From the NCBI GenBank assembly GCA_937950385.1, contig CALFEA010000191.1, positions 1 to 6,474 on the forward strand: a stretch of DNA of 6,474 nucleotides, given 5' to 3'. This DNA comes from an uncultured Altererythrobacter sp. (GTDB lineage Bacteria; Pseudomonadota; Alphaproteobacteria; Sphingomonadales; Sphingomonadaceae). The translations under genes were made by a program, and so were the position numbers. Within the stretch, counting starts at the first letter, position 1. Every line of letters starts with the position of its first letter. The notes under the pieces are model-generated. The model was not told the origin of the DNA. It was given only the letters and a program-made list of their open reading frames with translations, and searched no databases. Positions 1-5,913 of the stretch are shown here, piece after piece.

Positions 1-879
1 ATCAAACAGCCCGACAAATTTTTCCGGCTTTTCCACGTGCCCTGGTAAATGCACACGGTGGCTGATTTGAAGCGCATCGGCGGCATCGCGTATGGTTTGT
101 TTCTCTGGCCCATCGCCGAGAATAACCAGCTGCCAATGGTCAGGCAGTTGCGCAAACGCCTTTACCAATTCTGGCAGCTGCTTAACCGCGCGAAGCCCAG
201 CCAAAGTGCCGACCCATTGCTCGCCGTCACGCTTCTCGACGCGAAGCGCGTCGGCACGCGGAGGCTTTGTATAAAGCCCCGTTTTAATACCATTGGGGAA
301 GCGCTTTACGCGGCCAATCGGCTGGGTCCATGTGGTCAGCGCGATCCCCTCTAGCGTTTCAGATGGCACCACCAAACCCGATGATTTGCCGAGCGCAATT
401 CGGCGGAACCAATTGCGTTTGGTTTTTAGCTTACGCGCCTCATCCTCGTTAAATCCGTCCTCATGATGGATGAGCGGCGGCAGGCCAAGCAGCTCAGAAT
501 AGAGCGTGTGCCCCATAACTGCGTCCATCGAGCCCCAATTATAGGTGAGGATCAAATCATAGGGCTTCAGCGCCTTCGCCACTTTCAGCAAGCGGCGCGG
601 CCACGGCTTACCCTGAAGCGAGGGAAATTCCTCATCAGTTGGGTAAGTCACTTTCACCTTAGGAAGGATCAGCGATTTGGCCTCCATCTGCTCTGGCACG
701 GCAGACACCAGAGTATGCTCAACTCGGCTGCCAAAAGCGTTCATCAGCTGGGCCGAACGCACCTCTTTGCCGCCAATGTTAAAGCTGGAATGCAAATGCA
801 GAATATGGGGCTTGCGTTGCTTTGGCCTGGCTTGGCCGGAACGCACCTTGGTTGATCGTTTATGTTTAATCTTGCTCAT
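1..879 (-). CDS. GT-B glycosyltransferase (GT4-like), 3' end beyond window
   Basis: Reading the minus strand from the ATG at 879 gives 293 uninterrupted codons to the window edge, so the C-terminus is missing. Residues 24-45 (HILHLHSSFNIGGKEVRSAQ) form the N-terminal beta strand and Gly-Gly loop of a GT-B fold. An IHHEDGFNEDE segment lies at 137-147 and VVPSETLEGIA at 170-180. The second Rossmann domain starts near 214, with VGTLAGLRAVKQLPELV at 223-239, LVILGDGPEKQTI at 251-263 and HLPGHVEKPEKF at 277-288. This order is typical of GT4 enzymes, which move a sugar from an activated donor to a lipid-linked glycan, polysaccharide or similar acceptor at the cytoplasmic face of the membrane. The donor-binding E-x7-E segment would lie just past the edge. 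Its ATG overlaps the stop of the hydrolase upstream (ATGA, 876-879), which implies one operon. Donor and acceptor cannot be told from this sequence. Confidence 0.88.
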   Translation of the reverse strand, partial: MSKIKHKRSTKVRSGQARPKQRKPHILHLHSSFNIGGKEVRSAQLMNAFGSRVEHTLVSAVPEQMEAKSLILPKVKVTYPTDEEFPSLQGKPWPRRLLKVAKALKPYDLILTYNWGSMDAVMGHTLYSELLGLPPLIHHEDGFNEDEARKLKTKRNWFRRIALGKSSGLVVPSETLEGIALTTWTQPIGRVKRFPNGIKTGLYTKPPRADALRVEKRDGEQWVGTLAGLRAVKQLPELVKAFAQLPDHWQLVILGDGPEKQTIRDAADALQISHRVHLPGHVEKPEKFVGLFD

Positions 880-1742
880 TGAACCCGTTCCAGCAGAGCA
901 TTGATGGCAGTGATTGCCTCTGCCTCATCCAGCATCGGCGCATGGCCAACGCGCGGCACTGTGGCCAGCGTAAGATCACCGTGAATTTGAGCCATTTTTT
1001 CTGCAATTTCCTCAGAGAGCAAATCACTCAGCGCCCCGCGTACCAGCACTGTCGGCACACCTTTGAGCGCCTCAAACGCTGGCCATAGATCAGGCGGCGC
1101 AGCATTGCCGGGCTGCTTAAACGGCTCTGCAATGCCCATGTCGTAATCATAGGTCAGGCGCCCATTTTGGCCGACAATCAAAGTGCGCTTGGCCATCTCC
1201 AGCCATTGGTCGAGCGAATAATCAGGAAATGCGGCATGATGCACCGATTTCAGAGCGCGTGCCGCATGCATCCATGAAGGGAAACTGCCGCCCTGCCCGA
1301 CATATCCGCCAATGCGCGACAGGCCATCAGGGTCAAGCTGCGGCCCGATATCATTGAGAACCACGCCGCTAAACAATGATGCATCCTGCGCCGCCATTAG
1401 CATGGTCATCAATCCGCCCATCGATGTGCCGATTGAGACGCATTGCTTGATTTGCTGCTCATCCAGCAAGGCCTTAACATCAGCGATATATACCAGCGGA
1501 TTATAACTCGCGGTATCCTTGGCATATTCGCTAAGGCCCCGCCCCCGCATTTCGGGCACTATCACGCGGCGAGTAGCGGCAATTTGCGCCGCCAATGGTG
1601 CAAAGTCACGCGAATTTCGGGTCAAGCCATGCAGGCAAATTACAGGCGCTTTGGTCGTACCTTCAGGCCCATCATAGTCGCGGTAATGCAACGTCAGCCC
1701 ATCGGGCGCAGTCCAATACCGGTGTTGATACAGCGATTCCAT
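876..1742 (-). CDS. alpha/beta hydrolase
   Basis: This 288-residue protein has a complete alpha/beta-hydrolase catalytic triad. The oxyanion-hole strand CLHGLTRNSRDF is at 36-47, the nucleophile elbow SIGTSMGG at 103-110 places the catalytic Ser at 107, the acid is probably Asp240 in RGALSD, and the base is His267 in RVGHAPMLDE. A cap domain fills roughly 130-220. There is no signal peptide, so it is probably cytoplasmic. The frame is open upstream to 1811, which would give 311 residues. I chose the ATG at 1742 because it has a GAAGGGG ribosome binding site five bases away and because the extra 23 residues do not look like family sequence. It is the first gene of a minus-strand pair with the glycosyltransferase, overlapping by four bases, and diverges from selO. 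The substrate is unknown: esterase, lactonase and C-C hydrolase activities all occur in this family. Confidence 0.92.
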   Translation of the reverse strand: MESLYQHRYWTAPDGLTLHYRDYDGPEGTTKAPVICLHGLTRNSRDFAPLAAQIAATRRVIVPEMRGRGLSEYAKDTASYNPLVYIADVKALLDEQQIKQCVSIGTSMGGLMTMLMAAQDASLFSGVVLNDIGPQLDPDGLSRIGGYVGQGGSFPSWMHAARALKSVHHAAFPDYSLDQWLEMAKRTLIVGQNGRLTYDYDMGIAEPFKQPGNAAPPDLWPAFEALKGVPTVLVRGALSDLLSEEIAEKMAQIHGDLTLATVPRVGHAPMLDEAEAITAINALLERVQ

Positions 1743-1747
1743 ATTAG

Positions 1748-1754
1748 CCCCTTC
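1748..1754 (-). promoter_or_regulatory. ribosome binding site of the alpha/beta hydrolase
   Basis: Read on the minus strand this is GAAGGGG, followed by five bases and then ATG at 1742. It is the clearest Shine-Dalgarno match in the window and decides the hydrolase start in favour of 1742 over the longer frame that opens at 1811. Confidence 0.7.
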
Positions 1755-1788
1755 GCGCTTTACCGGTGCACCCAATGACCGCAGCTGC

Positions 1789-1804
1789 GCGCTTGCGCAA
1801 GCGC
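1789..1804. repeat. perfect 16-bp palindrome between divergent genes
   Basis: GCGCTTGCGCAAGCGC is its own reverse complement, with no spacer. It lies between the hydrolase start (1742) and the preferred selO start (1829), 25 bases before the latter. Possible roles are an operator for a dimeric regulator shared by both genes or a cruciform. If selO really starts at 1766 or 1775, the palindrome is coding sequence (reading Arg-Leu-Arg-Lys-Arg) and may be incidental. Confidence 0.5.
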
Positions 1805-1828
1805 CTCGCACCCGTCACAAGCCGCTTT

Positions 1829-3226
1829 ATGCCAAGTGATCCGACCGCCGCAAGCTATTCACCTGATCCGCAAATCCTATCTTTGGCCGATTGGCTGGGC
1901 GATGAAGTTGCGCCTGCAAACTTTCCCAAGACACAGGTGCGTTTCCGCAATGATCGCTGGGCCAAGGCGGTGGGACTGGGCGATTTAGACGATACCGCCT
2001 GGGCGCTGCATTTTGGGCAGTTTAAACCTTTAGACGCCAACATCCCCCGCCCGCTTGCATTGAAATATCATGGCCATCAGTTCCGCACATATAATCCAGA
2101 GCTTGGCGATGGTCGCGGCTTTCTGTTTGCGCAAATGCGTGATGGAGCAGGCCGCTTGCTCGACCTCGGCACAAAGGGTTCCGGCACCACCCCTTACAGC
2201 CGCACAGCAGATGGGCGCCTGACACTAAAAGGCGGCGTGCGCGAGATCCTTGCAACCGAAATGCTGGAGGCGCTGGGCGTCAATACCAGCAAAACTTTCT
2301 CCATAATCGAAACGGGCGAAGAGCTTGAGCGCGGAGATGAACCCTCGCCCACGCGCTCTGCTGTCATGGTTCGCCTCAGCCATGGCCACATTCGCATGGG
2401 CACATTTCAGCGGCTGCTTGTGCTAGAGGAAAAGGCGCAAATGGAGGCGCTTATCGCCTATTGCTTGCAGCATTTTCCCGGCCCCATGCCGCCAGAAGAT
2501 GCCCCCGCACGCAGCGAACCTGCAATCATATTAATGCACCAATTGGTGGAACGCATGGCCGACCTTGCCGCCAGCTATATGGTCGCCGGGTTTGTTCACG
2601 GCGTGCTGAACACCGATAACATGAATGTGTCAGGCGAGAGCTTTGACTATGGCCCATGGCGTTTTCTGCCCGCTTGGGATTCAGGTTTCACCGCCGCGTA
2701 TTTTGACCAAACGGGCCTATACGCATTTGGCCGCCAGCCAGAGGCTTTGCATTGGAACCTTGGGCAATTTGCCGTCGCGCTGCGATTGGTGGCAGAATCG
2801 GAGCCGCTTTTGGCGGCGCTGAACCGCTTTGGTCCGCTGTATATGGATGCAATTGCGCGGCGTTGGTGCTGGCGCCTGGGCGTGGAGCCGCAAGGCACTC
2901 AGCATGATCAGCAATTGGTTGCAGCGTGTGAAAAGGCCATGCGTGAGAACAAAGCGCAGCCAGATGCGTTCTTCTACTTTCATAGAGGCGGCAAGAGCGC
3001 AGATGGCGAACTGGGTGAAATCCTAGACGGTTACAAAGCCGTTCCAAGCGATCACCCTTATTGGCAAGAGGGCGCACATCAATCCATGCTGATTGATGAG
3101 GTTGAAACCATATGGTCAGCTATAGACCAGCGCGATGATTGGTCACCTTTGACAGAAAAGGTCGCAAACTTGCGCCGAATGGGCGATGCGCATGGCCCGG
3201 CCCCTAGACCAATGGGCGTGCTCTAA
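1829..3226 (+). CDS. selO: protein adenylyltransferase SelO (YdiU family)
   Basis: SelO has a kinase-like fold but binds ATP in a flipped orientation and transfers AMP to Ser, Thr or Tyr of target proteins, a role linked to the oxidative stress response. From the ATG at 1829 the protein has 465 residues (E. coli 478). Family signatures are RFRNDRWAKAVG at 38-49, KYHGHQF..YNPELGDGRGF at 79-98, and TKGSGTTPYSRTADGR at 115-130. Comparison with the Pseudomonas syringae enzyme suggests Lys116, Glu139, Arg182 and Arg189 as nucleotide-binding residues. HGVLNTDNMN followed by FDYG gives the catalytic and metal residues Asp263, Asn264 and Asp273. The C-terminal third diverges and lacks the final cysteine of E. 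coli SelO. The frame also allows GTG at 1766 (486 residues) or ATG at 1775. I prefer 1829 because the first 21 residues are basic low-complexity sequence and because it leaves room for divergent promoters. No start has a good Shine-Dalgarno sequence. Confidence 0.95.
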   Translation: MPSDPTAASYSPDPQILSLADWLGDEVAPANFPKTQVRFRNDRWAKAVGLGDLDDTAWALHFGQFKPLDANIPRPLALKYHGHQFRTYNPELGDGRGFLFAQMRDGAGRLLDLGTKGSGTTPYSRTADGRLTLKGGVREILATEMLEALGVNTSKTFSIIETGEELERGDEPSPTRSAVMVRLSHGHIRMGTFQRLLVLEEKAQMEALIAYCLQHFPGPMPPEDAPARSEPAIILMHQLVERMADLAASYMVAGFVHGVLNTDNMNVSGESFDYGPWRFLPAWDSGFTAAYFDQTGLYAFGRQPEALHWNLGQFAVALRLVAESEPLLAALNRFGPLYMDAIARRWCWRLGVEPQGTQHDQQLVAACEKAMRENKAQPDAFFYFHRGGKSADGELGEILDGYKAVPSDHPYWQEGAHQSMLIDEVETIWSAIDQRDDWSPLTEKVANLRRMGDAHGPAPRPMGVL

Positions 3227-3331
3227 TTATCTCTCCACAATTCAAAGTGGTAAATCCTTATAAGCTACTCTTCCCAAGTTCATTTTCTTGGACTAACGCA
3301 AGATAACAAAAGAAACTAAAAGACAAAAACC
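3227..3331 (+). promoter_or_regulatory. astD leader region with tentative promoter elements
   Basis: This AT-rich stretch of 105 bases separates selO from astD. It contains TATAAG at 3259-3264, a possible -10 element, although no good -35 lies at the right distance. It also has a weak hairpin with arms CCAAG (3274-3278) and CTTGG (3287-3291) around an eight-base loop. The last 30 bases before the start are very rich in A and contain no Shine-Dalgarno motif. A promoter for astD here is plausible but not shown. Confidence 0.3.
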
Positions 3332-4744
3332 TTGTCAGATCAAACGCTTATATCCTTCGAGCCGGCAACAGGCGAAGAGTTGTGGCGCGGCGAACGCAGC
3401 GATGTCGGTGCGTGTGTAGATCGCGCGAGGCAAGCTTGGCCTAAATGGGCAGCACAGCCGCTGGCCAATCGTATCGAATTGCTCCGCCGTTTTATCAACG
3501 TGGTCCTTGGTGAAGCTGACGCGTTTTCAGAGTTGATTGCGCGCGAAACCGGCAAGCCCTTGTGGGAGGCCCGCACCGAAGTTGATGCGGTTATGGCCAA
3601 GGTCGAAGTCTCCGTTCGCGCCTATGCGGAACGTACCGGCAAAAAACGCTTAGATAGCGCATTGCAAGGCACAGCAGCTTTGCGCCACAAGCCGCATGGC
3701 GTGATGGCAGTCCTTGGGCCCTATAACTTCCCTGCTCACTTACCGAACGGGCACATTGTTCCCGCCCTAATAGCGGGCAATTCTATTGTCTTTAAACCCA
3801 GCGAAAAAACGCCTGCGGTAGGTGCCTTTCTTGTCGACTGCTTTCACAAGGCAGGGATCGACCCAGATGTTGTGCAATTGGCGATTGGCGCGATTGAAGA
3901 AGGCAAAGAGCTGATCGCGCACCCAGGTATTGACGGCGTGCTTTTCACTGGATCGGTTCAAGGTGGGATTGCAATAAACCGCAAACTTGCATCTGACCCA
4001 GGCAAAATCGTCGCACTGGAAATGGGCGGCAACAATCCGATTGTCGTGCTTCCTAATCCGAAAATGGCTGATGCAGCGGTGCTGGTTGCGCAAAGTGCGT
4101 TCACAACCTCTGGTCAACGCTGCACAGCGGCCCGGCGGCTGATAGTCGTTGAAAGCGCCTATGACGAAATGATGAAGCATTTGGTCCCTCTGGCCCGCAA
4201 GATCATCGTTGATGAGCCAATGGCTGAACCTCATCCCTTTATGGGCCCTGTCATAGACAATCAGACCGCAGACCGGTTGAGCGAAAGCTTTGTTCATTTG
4301 CTTACCCATGGCGGCAAAGCCTTGCTTCATATGAAGCGCCCGAAGCCTGATCTGCCTTTCCTCACCCCTGGTATTATCGACACCACTGATATGGCTGAGC
4401 GCCCGGATGTGGAGCTTTTTGGGCCATTGCTTCAAGTCATCAAAGTGCCTGATTTCGACGCTGCAATTGCAGAGGCAAACAATACGCGCTTTGGGCTGTC
4501 AGCTTCGCTTATCGGCGGCAAACCGGCAGATTACGACCGGTTCTGGGCCAATATTCGCGCAGGTAATATCAATTGGAACCGCCCGACCAATGGCGCATCA
4601 TCGGCTGCACCCTTTGGCGGCGTTGGCCTTTCCGGCAATCACCGTCCGGCTGCTTTTTATGCCGCGGATTATTGCGCCTATCCTGTTGCGAGCTCTGAAA
4701 TGGAGCAGCCACGTGCCAGCATTGGTGTAGGGCTAAAAAAATAG
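3332..4744 (+). CDS. astD: N-succinylglutamate 5-semialdehyde dehydrogenase
   Basis: AstD oxidises N-succinylglutamate semialdehyde to N-succinylglutamate with NAD+, the fourth step of the arginine succinyltransferase (AST) pathway, in the cytoplasm. The 470 residues show the full aldehyde dehydrogenase set: LGPYNFPAHLPNGH at 128-141 with Asn132, FKPSEKTP at 154-161 with Lys155 for cofactor binding, FTGSVQGG at 205-212, general base Glu230 in LEMGGNNP, catalytic Cys264 in GQRCTAARR, and ELFGP at 361-365. GNHRPAAFYAADYCAYPVAS at 435-454 is characteristic of AstD rather than of other aldehyde dehydrogenases. The start is TTG at 3332. It is forced, since an in-frame TAA lies 15 bases upstream and the next Met codon is at residue 88, beyond conserved sequence. 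E. coli AstD is about 20 residues longer. No astA, astB or astE gene is visible nearby, so the rest of the pathway must lie elsewhere. Confidence 0.93.
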   Translation: MSDQTLISFEPATGEELWRGERSDVGACVDRARQAWPKWAAQPLANRIELLRRFINVVLGEADAFSELIARETGKPLWEARTEVDAVMAKVEVSVRAYAERTGKKRLDSALQGTAALRHKPHGVMAVLGPYNFPAHLPNGHIVPALIAGNSIVFKPSEKTPAVGAFLVDCFHKAGIDPDVVQLAIGAIEEGKELIAHPGIDGVLFTGSVQGGIAINRKLASDPGKIVALEMGGNNPIVVLPNPKMADAAVLVAQSAFTTSGQRCTAARRLIVVESAYDEMMKHLVPLARKIIVDEPMAEPHPFMGPVIDNQTADRLSESFVHLLTHGGKALLHMKRPKPDLPFLTPGIIDTTDMAERPDVELFGPLLQVIKVPDFDAAIAEANNTRFGLSASLIGGKPADYDRFWANIRAGNINWNRPTNGASSAAPFGGVGLSGNHRPAAFYAADYCAYPVASSEMEQPRASIGVGLKK

Positions 4745-4755
4745 GGCCCGGCCCT
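4735..4755 (-). terminator. intrinsic terminator of the lipoprotein gene, inside the astD 3' end
   Basis: On the minus strand a hairpin with arms AGGGC (4755-4751) and GCCCT (4747-4743) around a CGG loop is followed by one A and then seven T (4741-4735). This is the layout of a Rho-independent terminator, 13 bases past the lipoprotein stop codon. The T tract is the complement of the last Lys codons of astD, and the hairpin covers part of the astD stop codon. On the plus strand the same hairpin is not followed by T, so it should not terminate astD. Confidence 0.75.
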
Positions 4756-4768
4756 CTAAGGAGCTGGC

Positions 4769-5503
4769 CTACTTCTTCGCATATTCGCGGCTAATCACAT
4801 CAACTTCAGTTTGAAACTCAGAACGCTGGCGTGCGTGCACAGCGATGGAGGTTTGGCTCGAAATAGCATGAAGAACGCTCTCATCCCCCGCTGAATATCG
4901 CGGTGCAAGATTGGCGCGCTTTGCCAAGTTGAAATGAAATTGCATCACTTCCTCCAACGGCAAATTGGTCACGTAAGTTACGATCCTAATATTGCACTCT
5001 GCTTGCGGATTGCCTGCTGCCTCTATCACGGCACCATCAGGTACGATGTTAGCATGCGTAGGCAGGCGCGCAGCCCAGATAGCAGAATAGTTGAGCCGGT
5101 CGGCGCATTCCTTAGCAAATCCAATCCGCGACGCTCTTTCTGCAGCTGTGAGCGCGCCAGTAAGATTTGGGAAATCAGCGCTATCATCACTTGCATCGGT
5201 TTTAGGCAAATCGGTGATCTCGCCCCCTTCTAGCAGCAGTGAGCGCGTCGCAGTGAGCGCTGCAGCACGCTGTTCCGGCCCAGTGATAAGCGGCGGAAAG
5301 GAACTGTCAAAGGCGACCGTAAGCGCGGCATTTGCTTCATTTTGCGATGCAAGATCGGGATCGACCATCAACTGATCGCCAAGCGCCTGCTCAACCAATG
5401 GATCGCGCGTATCAACCTCAATGACTTCCGCCTCGCCGCCATAGCATGACGACAATGCGCTAGAGGCACACAGGGATAGGGCAAGAAGGAACGGCCGTCG
5501 CAT
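4769..5503 (-). CDS. putative lipoprotein of unknown function
   Basis: Starting at the ATG at 5503 the protein has 244 residues. Its N-terminus MRRPFLLALSLCASSALSSC has two Arg, a hydrophobic core and a lipobox LSSC with Cys20, so it is probably lipidated and anchored in a membrane facing the periplasm. The mature part is acidic and Ala-rich, with no transmembrane helix. A segment VDPDLASQNEANAALT at 47-62 looks conserved in sphingomonad proteins, from memory. Cys133 and Cys170 could form a disulfide. I do not recognise a domain and assign no function. The frame is open upstream to 5824, but those 107 residues lack family character, would bury the signal peptide, and run antisense to the candidate 6S RNA, so I reject them. 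The Shine-Dalgarno is weak (GGGGT about 16 bases upstream). The gene is convergent with astD, with 24 bases between the stops. Confidence 0.85.
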   Translation of the reverse strand: MRRPFLLALSLCASSALSSCYGGEAEVIEVDTRDPLVEQALGDQLMVDPDLASQNEANAALTVAFDSSFPPLITGPEQRAAALTATRSLLLEGGEITDLPKTDASDDSADFPNLTGALTAAERASRIGFAKECADRLNYSAIWAARLPTHANIVPDGAVIEAAGNPQAECNIRIVTYVTNLPLEEVMQFHFNLAKRANLAPRYSAGDESVLHAISSQTSIAVHARQRSEFQTEVDVISREYAKK

Positions 5504-5574
5504 CTGCTGAGCTTTACCCCGCACATGGTTAAGAAGCGCCTTAGAAATGGACTGATATTTGGATTTGAATTCGA

Positions 5575-5735
5575 AGGGGAACCCACAAGGTGAAAACGCC
5601 CCCTCGCCCGACATCAGGACCGGTGCGAGCGAAGGGACGCCTTCCGCGGCTTGGTGGGAGCCACGCCCGGGCCTTTGGTGGGTTGGCCCAAGTTCATAAA
5701 TTTTTGGTCGGCAGAAACCCGCCTCACTTCTCAAG
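5575..5735 (+). ncRNA. ssrS: candidate 6S RNA
   Basis: 6S RNA mimics an open promoter and sequesters sigma-70 RNA polymerase in stationary phase. The segment CTTCCGCGGCTTGGTGGGAG at 5641-5660 closely matches E. coli 6S RNA (CUCCGCGGUUGGUGAG) and folds the same way: CUUCC pairs with GGGAG around a ten-base loop. A second hairpin follows, with arms GGGCC (5670-5674) and GGCCC (5685-5689). A long 5' hairpin spans 5597-5639, with arms CTCGCCCG and CGG-T-GCGAG. A closing stem can be drawn from GGGAA (5577-5581) and AGGUG (5588-5592) to CGCCU (5720-5724) and UUCUC (5728-5732), giving about 156 nt, near the size expected for 6S. The stretch is GC-rich inside AT-rich flanks and has no convincing reading frame. 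The ends are estimates and no clear promoter is visible. The usual neighbours zapA and ygfA are absent. Confidence 0.68.
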
Positions 5736-5774
5736 CATTGCGCCATTTGCCGCTGCTTGGTGTGTGACATTTTT
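5732..5774 (+). terminator. weak hairpin with T run after the candidate 6S RNA
   Basis: CAAGC (5732-5736) pairs with GCTTG (5755-5759), with a further GCG/CGC pairing inside. Five T follow at 5770-5774, ten bases after the stem. The distance is too long for a textbook terminator. It may instead mark the 3' processing boundary of the 6S transcript or mean nothing. Confidence 0.25.
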
Positions 5775-5803
5775 ATAGCTGAATCTTGATGAACAGAATG
5801 CAA

Positions 5804-5841
5804 CAATTCCGCTGAATTGCTCACAATTCGGCGTGAATTTG
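5804..5841. repeat. four alternating hexamers about 10 bp apart
   Basis: CAATTC at 5804, GAATTG at 5814, CAATTC at 5824 and GAATT at 5835 (followed by TG) alternate in orientation, with starts 10, 10 and 11 bp apart, close to one helical turn. They can be read as two inverted repeats 20 bp apart: CAATTC-CGCT-GAATTG and CAATTC-GGCGT-GAATT. This suggests side-by-side binding sites for a dimeric protein, or two hairpins. The array lies between the 3' end of the candidate 6S RNA and the 3' end of pyrC, about 300 bp upstream of the lipoprotein start, so its target is unclear. Confidence 0.55.
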
Positions 5842-5891
5842 TAAACTAACGAAACACGATCAATGCATTTTCCCAAATTGCTGTAAACGCC

Positions 5892-5910
5892 TGTAAAATA
5901 GTGTTTTACA
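5892..5910. repeat. TGTAAAA/TTTTACA inverted repeat just after pyrC
   Basis: The arms TGTAAAA (5892-5898) and TTTTACA (5904-5910) are perfectly complementary around a five-base centre, and lie three bases beyond the pyrC stop codon. CTGTAAA also occurs at 5881-5887, ten bases before the copy at 5891-5897. The stem is almost all A and T with no T tract following, so it is a poor terminator. A protein-binding site is the alternative. Either role is inference. Confidence 0.5.
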
Positions 5911-5913
5911 ATG

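Noticed and set aside
463..855. 130-codon open frame on the plus strand
   Set aside because: It is antisense to the glycosyltransferase frame, which has clear GT-B motifs, and its own translation resembles nothing known.
3274..3291. CCAAG/CTTGG hairpin as a selO terminator
   Set aside because: The stem is only five pairs with an eight-base loop and no T tract follows it.
3767..4435. 222-codon open frame on the minus strand opposite astD
   Set aside because: It lies entirely inside a strongly conserved enzyme gene, has low-complexity His/Arg/Cys-rich content and no family signature. It is a codon-bias shadow.
5575..5735. Alternative identity of the structured RNA as SRP RNA, tmRNA or RNase P RNA
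   Set aside because: The SRP GGAAGGAAGCAG-type loop, the tmRNA tag frame and acceptor features, and the RNase P GAGGAAAGTCC core are all absent. Only the 6S signature fits.
5504..5824. 107-residue N-terminal extension of the lipoprotein frame
   Set aside because: It would place a classic lipoprotein signal peptide in the middle of the protein, and it runs antisense through the structured 6S-like region. The ATG at 5503 fits better.
5814..5829. Resemblance to the lac operator (GAATTGTGAGC on the minus strand)
   Set aside because: Only a half-site matches and the spacing of the other arms differs from lacO. No LacI-family gene or sugar operon is present. The match is probably coincidence within the hexamer array.
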